A DNA stretch of 58,038 bases from Desulfobacterales bacterium. GTDB lineage: Bacteria; Desulfobacterota; Desulfobulbia; Desulfobulbales; JAGXFP01. Location of the stretch: assembly GCA_024637225.1 (NCBI GenBank), contig JAGXFP010000007.1, positions 1 to 58,038 of the forward strand, given 5' to 3'. Positions 19,666 through 28,007 of the stretch are shown here, one piece after another. A program made the translations under genes and the position numbers. Position 1 is the stretch's first letter. Each line of letters begins with the position of its first letter. Under the pieces are notes generated by a model, which was not told where the DNA came from, did no database searches, and was given only the letters and a program-made list of their open reading frames with translations.

Positions 19666-20943
19666 ATGGCCTTTTTTTCCGAAATAAAGCGGGCAGTTCG
19701 CCGGATTCTCCATTTTTTGGGCCGTCCGGTCAGAACCGCCGCGGGAGAGGGGGAAACAGTCATTCAGGCTTACCGCGGTTTCGGCTCCCGCCGGGAAGTG
19801 TATCTGGAAGGCAGGGTCTACAGGCAGTCGCAGGCGGAATCGAACGGGAGCCCGCTCCGGCGGGACCTGAAAGATCTTTGGCGGCGGGTGATGCGGACCG
19901 GACAGGCGAACGTGCCGGTCAAGGCCCGTTTCTACGGAGCCGAGCAGCTTTTCGTTACCGATGAAACTGGTTTCTTCCGGGTCCGACTCCCCCCGGCGAA
20001 AACTCCTCCCCGCGACCGGCTTTGGCATGATCTGGAACTCGAAGTAAAACCGGATGAGTCCGGCGAACCCGGCGTGGTTACCCGGAGCGAAGTTTTCCTG
20101 CCCCATTCAAACTGCCGTTATATAGTGATCAGCGATATCGACGATACGATCATGGCAACGGGAGTGGCCAATAAACTGTTGATGATCAAGAATCTCTTTT
20201 TCAGGTCCGCGCAAAGCAGGGTGGCTTTCCCCGGGGTAGCCGCCTTCTATCGCGCCCTGCATAAAGGTCATTCCGGAACGGAAGACAATCCGATGCTCTA
20301 TCTTTCCAGGGCGCCCTGGAGTATTTACGAGATGCTCGATGAATTTTTCCACCTCCACCGGATCCCGGTGGGACCGGTGCTGTTCCTGCGCGACTGGGGG
20401 ATGAGCCCGCGTCGGCCGTTCCCCCGGAAAGCAAAAGGGCACAAGCTTTTTCTGCTCCGGCATATGCTCTCCGTATATGAGAATCTGCCCTTTATCCTGG
20501 TCGGCGACAGCGGCCAGCACGATCCGGAGACCTATGCGGCAATCGTCAGGGAAAATCCCGGCCGGATTCTGGCCGTCTATATCCGCAATGTCAGCCGCAA
20601 AACCGGGCGGAGCTGGGAAATTCAGGAATTGGCGGAGAAGGTCGCCGGCGTCGGCAGCTCCCTGCTGCTCGCGGCGGATACGGCGGCGATGGCCGAACAT
20701 GCTCATAAAAAGGGTTGGATAAGCGCGGATGATTTACGCCGGGTCGGTGAGGAGCGGGCGAGGCTTGGCGGTGAGGTGAAGCCGGTCAGGAAAGTTTCCG
20801 GGGAGTCGGCCGCCAAAACCAGTCAGGAGGTAGAAGGCGGTGCCGTTTCCGAAGAACTTCGGGAAGGGGATTCCCAAGAATCGCCGCCCAATGTGGTGGT
20901 GGAACCGCGAAAACGGGAAGAGAGAGAGAAGCGTTCCGGATAG
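19666..20943 (+). CDS. App1-family phosphatidate phosphatase
   Basis: A 425-residue protein whose central domain has the HAD-like App1 catalytic signature: ISDIDDTIMATG (about 152-163, DxDxT), YLSRAPWSIYEMLDEF, KAKGHKLFLLRHML, and FILVGDSGQHDPETYA. These are the defining motifs of App1 phosphatases, which dephosphorylate phosphatidate to diacylglycerol. An N-terminal domain (1-145) with an LPPAKTPPRD region and an acidic/basic C-terminal tail (370-425) flank it. It is the third gene in the run with DAG kinase, so the pair catalyse opposite reactions. ATG follows GAGAGGAGAA. Confidence 0.9.
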   Translation: MAFFSEIKRAVRRILHFLGRPVRTAAGEGETVIQAYRGFGSRREVYLEGRVYRQSQAESNGSPLRRDLKDLWRRVMRTGQANVPVKARFYGAEQLFVTDETGFFRVRLPPAKTPPRDRLWHDLELEVKPDESGEPGVVTRSEVFLPHSNCRYIVISDIDDTIMATGVANKLLMIKNLFFRSAQSRVAFPGVAAFYRALHKGHSGTEDNPMLYLSRAPWSIYEMLDEFFHLHRIPVGPVLFLRDWGMSPRRPFPRKAKGHKLFLLRHMLSVYENLPFILVGDSGQHDPETYAAIVRENPGRILAVYIRNVSRKTGRSWEIQELAEKVAGVGSSLLLAADTAAMAEHAHKKGWISADDLRRVGEERARLGGEVKPVRKVSGESAAKTSQEVEGGAVSEELREGDSQESPPNVVVEPRKREEREKRSG

Positions 20944-21013
20944 ATCGGCACCCGGTTTATCCGGGACCCAAAGCCACTGCATGGGCGATTCGCTAATAGA
21001 TTGCATTAAGTAA

Positions 21014-21042
21014 GGAGGCTCTACCTTGATGGTAGAACCTCC
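21014..21042. terminator. Stem-loop between convergent genes (candidate bidirectional terminator)
   Basis: GGAGG(CT)CTACC and GGTAG(AA)CCTCC form a hairpin with a 5-base loop and one internal mismatch between the App1 and CsbD stop codons. There is no long U-tract on either strand. Confidence 0.45.
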
Positions 21043-21091
21043 GGCATAATCAGCTGCGGCTTTCCGCTGCCTCCCCAATTAAGCAAGGTTC

Positions 21092-21286
21092 TCAGGTGGT
21101 CTCATAGTCATTGACCTGCTTTTCCGCGTCCTCTTTGGCGATTCCGTAGCGCTCCTGGATTTTACCGACCAGTTTATCGCGATTGCCGGCAATGACATCC
21201 ATATCGTCGTCGGTCAGCTTGCCCCATTGCTTTTTTACGTCTCCCTTGGCCTGTTGCCATTTGCCTTTGATTTCGTCCCAGTTCAT
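21092..21286 (-). CDS. CsbD family stress-response protein
   Basis: A 64-residue hydrophilic helical protein. MNWDEIKGKWQQAKGDVKKQWGKLTDDDMD followed by GNRDKLVGKIQERYG is the standard CsbD/YjbJ signature. GGAGAAAGGAA lies just before the ATG. CsbD proteins are abundant under general stress; their molecular role is unknown. It is convergent with App1 and shares an intergenic stem-loop with it. Confidence 0.92.
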   Translation of the reverse strand: MNWDEIKGKWQQAKGDVKKQWGKLTDDDMDVIAGNRDKLVGKIQERYGIAKEDAEKQVNDYETT

Positions 21287-21365
21287 TTCCTTTCTCCTTA
21301 GTCATTTTTGGTTAACGGTTTTCAGGATCATCAGCTGCAAAATCACTACTTTCAGCACTTACCGT

Positions 21366-21660
21366 TTAAAAAACCATCCTCAATCCGAGCATGATATTGC
21401 TGGTCGAATATTCTATTTCCCCTCCATAATCTCGAAGGATGTGCCCAGGACCGCCTGGTAGGCAAAGACGGTATCGTCTTCAATCTCTCCAATGGGTATC
21501 CCCGCTACATTCTCGACTTCCACATCGACCCGGGCGCCGCCAATCCCCACCCCTACATAGGGGGGAACTCGCTGTCGTTCTCAAAATCCATTGCCAAACA
21601 GATTGCCGCGCTTCCAGTCAAAAAAACGGCGGTACAGCCTAAAATCAGAGTCTTTTTCAT
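21366..21660 (-). pseudogene. Broken outer-membrane beta-barrel protein
   Basis: The minus strand starts ATGAAAAAGACTCTG (ATG 21658-21660) after a GGAGGAC ribosome-binding site and encodes a signal peptide (MKKTLILGCTAVFLTGSAA), then FENDSEFPPYVGVGIGGARV with the typical start of a small porin. At 21550-21560 a run of six C bases puts the frame into ATG TAG. One extra C would restore it. Later, the frame closing with EYSTSNIMLGLRMVF (an aromatic-terminated final beta strand) is displaced again, and the middle is too short for a full barrel. I read two frameshifts and a deletion. A sequencing error at the C-run is possible for the first. Confidence 0.55.
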
Positions 21661-21974
21661 GATTTTGTCCTCCACCATTTGTGGTTTATCATTTTTCTTC
21701 AATTTCAGCATAGAGGTGTTTTAGTTGGAAATGCAAGTTTTTAGGAAGGGGGTAATTCGCGAACTTACATTTAATTTTCAAGAGAGAGGAGCTTAGCCGG
21801 AATCGGCTTTTGACCTTCGAGGAGGAAAGCCGGTTTACCGGTCGCTGAGACGGGGGAGCCGCCCGCCGGGAGCCGCTGCTCATCGCAGACCTTCCAGGCA
21901 TCGCTTCGATTATTCCGCCGGGATTCCGATACTCTCTCCGGGATTGGGCTTTCCCGGATCGGGGAAAAATCCGC

Positions 21975-22144
21975 ATGGCCGGCGATAATAATATTGACAG
22001 CCGCCTTCGCATTACGTACTTAGCGAAAATAAACACGGGATGAATCGGCCGGACAGGCTCGCCATCGGCAAAGGGGAGGAACTCCTCTGCGATTACTTCG
22101 AGTTCAGCGATCCGGACGATTATCATCTGGCTTTTCTGGGTTGA
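21975..22144 (+). pseudogene. SET-domain methyltransferase C-terminal relic
   Basis: The plus strand encodes a C-terminal piece reading KGEELLCDYFEFSDPDDY then a stop at 22142-22144. This matches the end of SET-domain lysine methyltransferases (GEEL...DY). The upstream part (NNIDSRLRITYLAKIN) is in another frame with a stop at 22041, so the piece is disrupted. The N-terminal part is not recognisable. The call rests on a short signature. Confidence 0.35.
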
Positions 22145-22300
22145 AACCGTGCGGGTCGCTTCGAGCCCTCTGGGGATTTCCAAAGCAGCGGCCCCAACGG
22201 GAAGATGGTTGGAAAGTAAAGTTGTTCGCCTGTGGTAATATGCTATAATCGCCAGGAAACGACAAAACCAATAACTTCAAAGGTCACCGGACTACATAAA

Positions 22301-22762
22301 ATGGATCTGGCTAACGTACTTTCCGAACTGTTCTGGCTCAAGATTCTGGTCACCCTGCTCTGCGGCGGGTTGATCGGCTTTGAACGGCAGTGGCGCGGCA
22401 AACCGGCCGGCATCCGCACCTCGATCCTGATCTGTCTAGGCACCGAGATCTTCGTTTCGTTCGGGGCCATGCTGGATGGGCCCGCCGCCGATCCGGCCCG
22501 GGTCGTCGGCCAGGTCATCACCGGAGTAGGCTTCCTCGGCGCCGGAGTGATTATGGGCAAGGAGGGCATCGTCAAGGGGGTGACCTCGGCGGCGGTGATC
22601 TGGATTCTGGCCGCCATCGGGGTGGTGATCGGTATGGGTTATTTGTTTACCGCCCTGGCCCTTACCCTGGTTGCTCTCGGGGTTCTGGTCGGGGTGGAAT
22701 TTCTGGAATCAACCTTCAAGAAGTTGCAAAAAGGGGTACACGGCCAATATCATCGCGGCTGA
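22301..22762 (+). CDS. MgtC/SapB family membrane protein
   Basis: A 153-residue protein from the ATG at 22301 (an upstream start would add 23 residues of unconserved sequence). It shows four hydrophobic helices and the MgtC hallmark GGLIGFERQWRGKPAGIRT, then ITGVGFLGAGVIM and KGVTSAAVIWILAAIGVVIGMG. The C-terminal cytosolic domain of long MgtC proteins is absent, as in the SapB type. Such proteins modulate ATP synthase and magnesium physiology. Isolated gene facing a converging antiporter gene. Confidence 0.9.
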   Translation: MDLANVLSELFWLKILVTLLCGGLIGFERQWRGKPAGIRTSILICLGTEIFVSFGAMLDGPAADPARVVGQVITGVGFLGAGVIMGKEGIVKGVTSAAVIWILAAIGVVIGMGYLFTALALTLVALGVLVGVEFLESTFKKLQKGVHGQYHRG

Positions 22763-22801
22763 GCGGCGGGCTCCGTCAAACCCTTCGGGCCAAAAGAATC
22801 G

Positions 22802-24805
22802 TCAGCCGGCCGGAGCGGCGGCGGCCGGAGCCTGCTCCGCGGACTTCTCGGTCCCTGCGATCAGATCCTGAAAACCCTGCCGGGCCCGGATGTCGCCGAT
22901 CACCGCCACCACGTCGCCCTTGTGAAAAACAAAATCGGCGCCGGGATTGGGGTTGAACTCTTCCCGGCGGATCACCCCGACAATGGTGGCCCCGATGGTC
23001 CGGCGGATGTGGAGTTCACCGATGGATCTGCCCAGTACCGGGCTCTCCGAAGGCATCTCGATCCAGGCCAGTTCGAGGAGGTCCTTGGCGTGGCGCAGGA
23101 TGGCCATCACCTGATTGTCGACCCCGGCGTCTTGCAGGGGCCTGTAGTGTTCATGCCTGACCGTATCGGTATAGCCCTGGATGACGGTGGCCGGTACCTG
23201 GAGCCAGGCCATGGCCTGCCGGGCGATTTCCAGCCCCGCCTCAAGTTCGGGCAGGACCACCAGGTTGACTCCCGCCCGCTCCAGTTCTTCCATCTGCACC
23301 ACTCCCTCGGCCCGGGCGACAATATGCAGGTCGGGGTTTAGCTGCCGGGCCTTATGGACCGTGCCGAGGGCGACCAGCATGGCGGGAACGGTGACCAGGA
23401 GCATCCTGGCCCGTTCGATGCCTGCGGCCTCCAGCACCACCGGTTGGCTCGCGTCTCCGAAAATCACCGGAATCCCCGCCTCCTTGCACGCCTCGATCCT
23501 CTGCTGGCTCAATTCCACCACCGCGAAGGGTACCCGCAGAAGCCTCAGGACCTGGCCGATATGCTGTCCCACCCGGCCGCCGCCGGCGATAACGACATGA
23601 TCCCGCAGGCCGGCCGTCGGCAGGTTGACGCTCTGGAACGGTTCGTGCCGGAACATCCGTTTGCGCAGTGAATAGAGAGGGCCGCCGAGCCGCGAAACAA
23701 AGGGGGTGAGGATCATGCTGATCACGGCGAGAGTCAGGACCAGGGAGTACATCTCGGCGCTGATCGCCTCCTTTTCGAGTCCGACCTTGGCCAGCACGAA
23801 GGAGAACTCCCCGACCTGGAACATCCCCAGCCCGACGGCGATGGGCACGATATTCCGGTAGCGGAACAAGCGGGCAATCGCCCAGAACAAGAGACCCTTG
23901 CCGATCAGGATCAGGAGCAGGACCAGGCTGACACTCCCCAGATGCGACAGGAAGAAGGCGGGGTCGAGCAGCATCCCGGCGGAGGTGAAGAAGAGCAGCC
24001 CGAAGATATCGCGCAGGGGCAGAATATCGCTTAGGGCCTGGTGGCCGTAGTCGCTTTCGCTTAGGACGATACCGGCTACAAAGGCCCCGAAGGCGAAGGA
24101 GAGCCCGAACAGATAAGTGGCATAACCGATGCCCAGGCCGATGGCGGTGATCGACAGCATGAAGAGTTCCCGGGAGTTCCAGCGGGCGATATGTTTCAGC
24201 AGCCAGGGCAGGAGCCTGGCGCCCATCAGGATCATCAGGGCCAGGAAGATGGCGGATTTCAGGGCCGCAATCGCCAGGAGCGGCAGGCCGCTTTCCCCCA
24301 CGCCCAGCTGGGGGAGGATGATCATCATCGGCACCACGGCCAGATCCTGAACGATCAGCATGCCGATCATCACCCGGCTCGACAAGGTGCCCATCCAGCC
24401 TTGGGCCATCAGGGTTTTCAGGATGACCATCGTGCTGGACAGGGAGATGATCGCCCCGAACCAGATGGACGGCGTGGCCGCGAAGCCCAGGTAGCGGCCG
24501 ATCAGATAGCCGTAGCCGATGGTCAGCCCGATCTGGATGGGGGCGCCGATCAGGGCGATCTTGCGGACCGGTTTCAGTTCGGTAAGGGAAAATTCGAGAC
24601 CGAGGGCGAAGAGCAGCAGGGCCACCCCGATTTCGGAGAGCAGCTCGATTTGATGGAGTTCGGTGACCAGCCCGGCGGCATGGGGACCGATCAGCAGGCC
24701 GGCGAAGATATAGCCGATAATGATCGGCTGTTTGAACTGTTGAAAGACGATGGCGCCGAAAAGAGCGGCGACCACGATGGTGATGAAATCCGCGGCGATT
24801 CCCAT
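22802..24805 (-). CDS. CPA2 monovalent cation:proton antiporter (KefB/YbaL-like) with TrkA domains
   Basis: A 667-residue membrane transporter. Residues 1-380 hold about 12 helices of the CPA2 fold, with [15 protein letters not shown] and [41 protein letters not shown] TrkA-N nucleotide-binding domain follows ([17 protein letters not shown], about 405-420), and a TrkA-C domain ends it ([14 protein letters not shown] to [14 protein letters not shown]). It is a K+ or Na+/H+ antiporter of the KefB/RosB/YbaL type, gated by nucleotide. The MgtC gene converges on it with 39 bases between stops. Confidence 0.93.
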   Translation of the reverse strand: MGIAADFITIVVAALFGAIVFQQFKQPIIIGYIFAGLLIGPHAAGLVTELHQIELLSEIGVALLLFALGLEFSLTELKPVRKIALIGAPIQIGLTIGYGYLIGRYLGFAATPSIWFGAIISLSSTMVILKTLMAQGWMGTLSSRVMIGMLIVQDLAVVPMMIILPQLGVGESGLPLLAIAALKSAIFLALMILMGARLLPWLLKHIARWNSRELFMLSITAIGLGIGYATYLFGLSFAFGAFVAGIVLSESDYGHQALSDILPLRDIFGLLFFTSAGMLLDPAFFLSHLGSVSLVLLLILIGKGLLFWAIARLFRYRNIVPIAVGLGMFQVGEFSFVLAKVGLEKEAISAEMYSLVLTLAVISMILTPFVSRLGGPLYSLRKRMFRHEPFQSVNLPTAGLRDHVVIAGGGRVGQHIGQVLRLLRVPFAVVELSQQRIEACKEAGIPVIFGDASQPVVLEAAGIERARMLLVTVPAMLVALGTVHKARQLNPDLHIVARAEGVVQMEELERAGVNLVVLPELEAGLEIARQAMAWLQVPATVIQGYTDTVRHEHYRPLQDAGVDNQVMAILRHAKDLLELAWIEMPSESPVLGRSIGELHIRRTIGATIVGVIRREEFNPNPGADFVFHKGDVVAVIGDIRARQGFQDLIAGTEKSAEQAPAAAAPAG

Positions 24806-24828
24806 GATGATGGCCCGTGGTTAAATTT

Positions 24829-25337
24829 TGATGGCGTCGCAAAAACTCCGATCTGCTACGTCATAGCGCACCCCAAGGGTTCTGTTCAATCCTCTCTTGA
24901 GGAGGGCACTTCCTTCGGGGCGCATTTTTGCTCCTTGTACCCCAAGGGTTCTGTTCCCCCCCTTGAGGGGGCAATTCCGTTGGGCGCATGTCGAACTTTT
25001 TGCTTAGCCATTCCTTGGCTTTTATGCGAACTTATCAATTTTGAATATCCCACTACTCTATATGAAAACGGGACTGCGAAAAAGGATTTTGGGCAGTTGA
25101 CGGCAAATAATCAGCCCCGTCCGACGCGCTCTCCACCCTAAATGCCGTGGATTATTTCGGCTTTGCCATTCTGCCGGGTTAGGTTCGTGGGATGCATGTT
25201 ACCTGAATCCGTGACGGCTTAGTGTATTGATTAACGATATGTGGTTGTTTTTTACGTCAAATATAGACAGTGATCCGTGTGGCTGGAATTCACCCGCCGC
25301 CCTGCGGGCGCCTGATAACGGATTCAGGTGTTAATAA
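24829..25337. repeat. Repeat-rich intergenic region upstream of marC
   Basis: No gene is visible. It begins with TTTTGATGGCGTCGCAAAAA (a MITE-end shared with 6209-6225 and 42163-42180). A direct repeat of about 55 bases follows (CCCCAAGGGTTCTGTT at 24872 and 24940; each ends GGGCGCAT). An inverted pair ACCTGAATCCGTGAC (about 25202) / ACGGATTCAGGT (about 25317) closes it. This is a mosaic of small repeats. Confidence 0.55.
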
Positions 25338-25564
25338 ATGATTAGCCCCCAATCACGCGACCTCAATTTCTTTATACCGGCATAGAGTTAGGTTGGAATT
25401 CAGTCCGGTACCGATTGAAATTAATTGAAAGCGCCAATCTTTTCGGCAAGATTTGTGTGATACAATTATTTGACCCGAATCCGGCGAGGACTTGCCGGAA
25501 TGAAAAACTCGCTCTGTAACTTGTGGATTTCGAGGCGGGAGCCGAATATGATAACGAGCTGGGA

Positions 25565-26203
25565 ATGACCATGAACTGGGAGTTGGGTGTCGTTGCTTTG
25601 ACCACCTTCTTCGTAACCGTCGGACCGGTCGATGTGGCGGTGGTCTTAGCGGTATTGAGCCGGAGGACGACCTCGGCGGAGCGTCGGGCCATGGCATGGC
25701 GCGGAACCCTGGCGGCGGCCGGAATTCTCCTGCTGTTCGCCATCGTCGGCGAAATGGTGCTGGCAATTCTCGGGATTTCGTGGCCGGCCCTTTACACCGC
25801 GGGAGGCATTCTCTTACTGCTGATCGGCATCGATATGGTCTTTGCCCGCACTTCCGGCGGAGTATCGGTCACCGAGGCCGAAACTATCGAAGCCAGGAGC
25901 CGGGAGGATATCTCGATCTTTCCGCTGGCCACCCCGCTATTGGCCGGGCCCGGCGCGATGAGCGCCTCGGTTCTGATGATGAGCAAGGCGGCCGGCGAAC
26001 CGGCGGCGCAGGTTGTGGTGCTTGGCGCCCTGCTGGCGATCATGGTACTGACCCTGGTCTGTCTTTTGGTGGCGGGCCGCATCCAGCACCTGCTCGGGGT
26101 TACCGGCGCCCATGTGCTGGGCCGGGTCCTGGGGGTATTGTTGTGCGCCCTGGCGATGCAGTTTATCTTCGACGGCCTCAAGCAGAGCGGTTTGCTTGGC
26201 TAG
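25565..26203 (+). CDS. MarC family (UPF0056) membrane protein
   Basis: A 212-residue protein from ATG 25565; a second ATG at 25571 and an upstream ATG at 25523 are alternatives. It has about six hydrophobic helices and the MarC landmarks FVTVGPVDVAVV, FAIVGEMVLAILGISWPALYTAGGILLLLIGIDM and ATPLLAGPGAMSASVLMMS. MarC proteins are inner-membrane proteins of unknown biochemistry (formerly linked to multiple antibiotic resistance). Single gene, followed by the CysRS-like gene with a short gap. Confidence 0.88.
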   Translation: MTMNWELGVVALTTFFVTVGPVDVAVVLAVLSRRTTSAERRAMAWRGTLAAAGILLLFAIVGEMVLAILGISWPALYTAGGILLLLIGIDMVFARTSGGVSVTEAETIEARSREDISIFPLATPLLAGPGAMSASVLMMSKAAGEPAAQVVVLGALLAIMVLTLVCLLVAGRIQHLLGVTGAHVLGRVLGVLLCALAMQFIFDGLKQSGLLG

Positions 26204-26246
26204 TATTCATTCTCCGGCTAAACAGGAAATAAACACAATAGAATAT

Positions 26247-27533
26247 ATGGGAATAGACATGGATAAGGCGATAAAAAACGATCAACCCCTGAAATTGTAT
26301 AATTCCCTGACCGGCAAAAAAGAGCTTTTCGCGCCCCTGGTCAACGGGCAGGTTAAGATTTTCACCTGCGGCCCCTCCATCTATGACCGGCCCCATCTCG
26401 GGAATTATCGAACTTTCCTTTACGAGGACGTCCTGCACCGATATCTCGAATACCTCGGCTATGAGGTGGAGAGGCTGATCAATTTTACCGACGTTGAGGA
26501 CAAGTCGATTGCCAGCTCGGCTAAGAAAATGGCGAAGTTGCAGGCCACCACGGAGGAATCGGCGGATAAGTTCTTCCAGAATTGCGGATTGCTCCATATC
26601 AAGGTGCCGGACTTCATCCCCCGTTCCTCGACAAGCATCGACCAGGCCGTGCGCCTGATCAAGAAGCTGATGGATAAAGGTTATGCCTACAGGCTCGGCA
26701 ATGACTTTTTTTACGATCCTCTCAAGTTTTCCGGATTCGGCAAGCTCTACGGTCTCGATATGAGCCGCTGGCCGAAAAGGAAAATCCGGTATCGTAAGGA
26801 CACCTATGAGGGTAACCGCTGGAACCGCGGCGATTTCATCCTCTGGCATGGCTACCGCAGAGAGCGGGACGGAGATGTCTGCTGGGAAACCGAGCTGGGG
26901 AAAGGACGGCCGGCCTGGAACGTTCAGGATCCGGCGATGATTACCAAGCATCTCGGATACCGGATTGATATAGCCTGTGGCGGTATAGACAACCTTTACC
27001 GGCACCATGACTATAATATCGCGGTTATCGAAGGCGTGTCCGGGCAAAAGTTCGCCAATTTCTGGCTGCACGGCGAGCACGTTCTCCTGGACGGCAAGAA
27101 AATGTCGAAGAGCAAGGGGAATATCCTTTATCCAAAAGATCTTCTCGGCAAAGAGATCAGTGCGGTGGACATCCGATATCTTCTGATCAGCCGCCACTAT
27201 CGGCAAAAGCTCGACCTGACCGATACAATGTTGGCTGAAAAAGAAAAGCAGTGCCGGAGACTCCGGGAGCTTGCCGGTAAATTTATCAGGCCTTTGTTTG
27301 GGGCAGGGGCGGCGACCCCCGAGTCTGAAAAGACTATCGCGATGCTGACCCGGGATTTTAACCAGGCGATGAGCGATGATCTTGACGTGGAGCGGGCATC
27401 GCACTCCCTCCTGAGCAATCTTCAGGGACTGGAAAGGCATCAGGAAAAAAACGGCCTGGATGAAGCCCAAGGCGATAGAATCAGAAAGGAACTGTTGCGG
27501 ATCGACAGGGTTCTGCAGGTTCTATTTGAATGA
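26247..27533 (+). CDS. Divergent cysteinyl-tRNA synthetase-like protein lacking two zinc ligands
   Basis: A class I synthetase of about 428 residues (ATG 26247; ATG 26259 also possible). The catalytic core is clear: IFTCGPSIYDRPHLGNYRTF replaces the HIGH region (HLGN), FTDVEDKSI, KGRPAWNVQDPAM, HHDYNIA and KMSKSKGN. Compared with bacterial CysRS, which binds zinc through Cys, Cys, His and Glu, the first Cys and the His are kept. The Cys of WHIECSAM is replaced by Asp (AWNVQDPAM) and the Glu of HHENE by Asn (HHDYN). The C-terminus stops about 35-60 residues early, where the anticodon-binding end should be. It may ligate another amino acid or a non-tRNA substrate. Confidence 0.8.
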   Translation: MGIDMDKAIKNDQPLKLYNSLTGKKELFAPLVNGQVKIFTCGPSIYDRPHLGNYRTFLYEDVLHRYLEYLGYEVERLINFTDVEDKSIASSAKKMAKLQATTEESADKFFQNCGLLHIKVPDFIPRSSTSIDQAVRLIKKLMDKGYAYRLGNDFFYDPLKFSGFGKLYGLDMSRWPKRKIRYRKDTYEGNRWNRGDFILWHGYRRERDGDVCWETELGKGRPAWNVQDPAMITKHLGYRIDIACGGIDNLYRHHDYNIAVIEGVSGQKFANFWLHGEHVLLDGKKMSKSKGNILYPKDLLGKEISAVDIRYLLISRHYRQKLDLTDTMLAEKEKQCRRLRELAGKFIRPLFGAGAATPESEKTIAMLTRDFNQAMSDDLDVERASHSLLSNLQGLERHQEKNGLDEAQGDRIRKELLRIDRVLQVLFE

Positions 27534-27838
27534 TTTTCGCCCTTTTATAGGCGCAAACATTTGTCTTATCCGCCGGGTTGCCTGCCTTTTCTTGCGAGGC
27601 ATCGTTTCCTCTTTTTCCGTCTATCCTGTATCTCGTTTCCCTCGCATCCGACCCGTCCTCGAACCTCATGGCTTGCAGAGCCTATTACGCCCTGGTTCGT
27701 TCTCGGTACAAAATTTAATCTTTTTCGGGAAAAATGTATAAATTTTTATACCGAACGGGTCCGTGGCGATTGCGAGGAGTTTTCTCTATCATATTGAAAT
27801 ACCGGGTTTTAGTGTTGCACGACTACTTTTTTATGATA

Positions 27839-27855
27839 TTGGCACGGCCATTGCA
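27839..27855 (+). promoter_or_regulatory. Consensus sigma-54 promoter
   Basis: TTGGCACGGCCATTGCA matches YTGGCACGrNNNTTGCW exactly, with GG at 27841-27842 and GC at 27853-27854 (10 bases apart). A perfect 7+7 palindrome (GTATAAA..TTTATAC, 27736-27751) about 100 bases upstream could bind an enhancer-binding protein. Confidence 0.75.
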
Positions 27856-27865
27856 TTAAATATAA

Positions 27866-27947
27866 AACAATTCAACATCACAAATACCTCGCACTTTTCC
27901 CCTAGAAAGGTCGGCTTCTTTCCCCCGAAGAGCCGGCCTTTTGTTTT
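27866..27947 (+). ncRNA. Candidate ~80-nt sigma-54-dependent small RNA or attenuated leader
   Basis: Transcription from the sigma-54 site would start near 27866 and meet a strong hairpin with U-rich tail ending near 27947. Before the DUF362 gene only about 60 bases remain. There is no ORF. Two C-rich segments (TTTTCCCC at ~27896-27903; TTTCCCCC in the terminator loop at ~27919-27926) could pair with Shine-Dalgarno sequences. Alternatively the hairpin attenuates expression of the downstream gene. Confidence 0.45.
27906..27947 (+). terminator. Rho-independent terminator upstream of DUF362 gene
   Basis: AAAGGTCGGCT (27906-27916) pairs with AGCCGGCCTTT (27931-27941) over 11 positions, extended by CTT/AAG. 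TTGTTTTA follows. It is the 3' end of the candidate small RNA. The stretch 27534-27838 before the promoter shows no gene. Confidence 0.65.
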
Positions 27948-28007
27948 ATCCGGCATATTAGGCTCAGCCAACTTCTATTTTCTCGGTTTTATGCTATATC
28001 TATCGGA

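Noticed and set aside
21689..22183. 164-codon frame on the minus strand
   Set aside because: Composition and lack of motifs; it overlaps the SET relic on the other strand, which has a recognisable signature.
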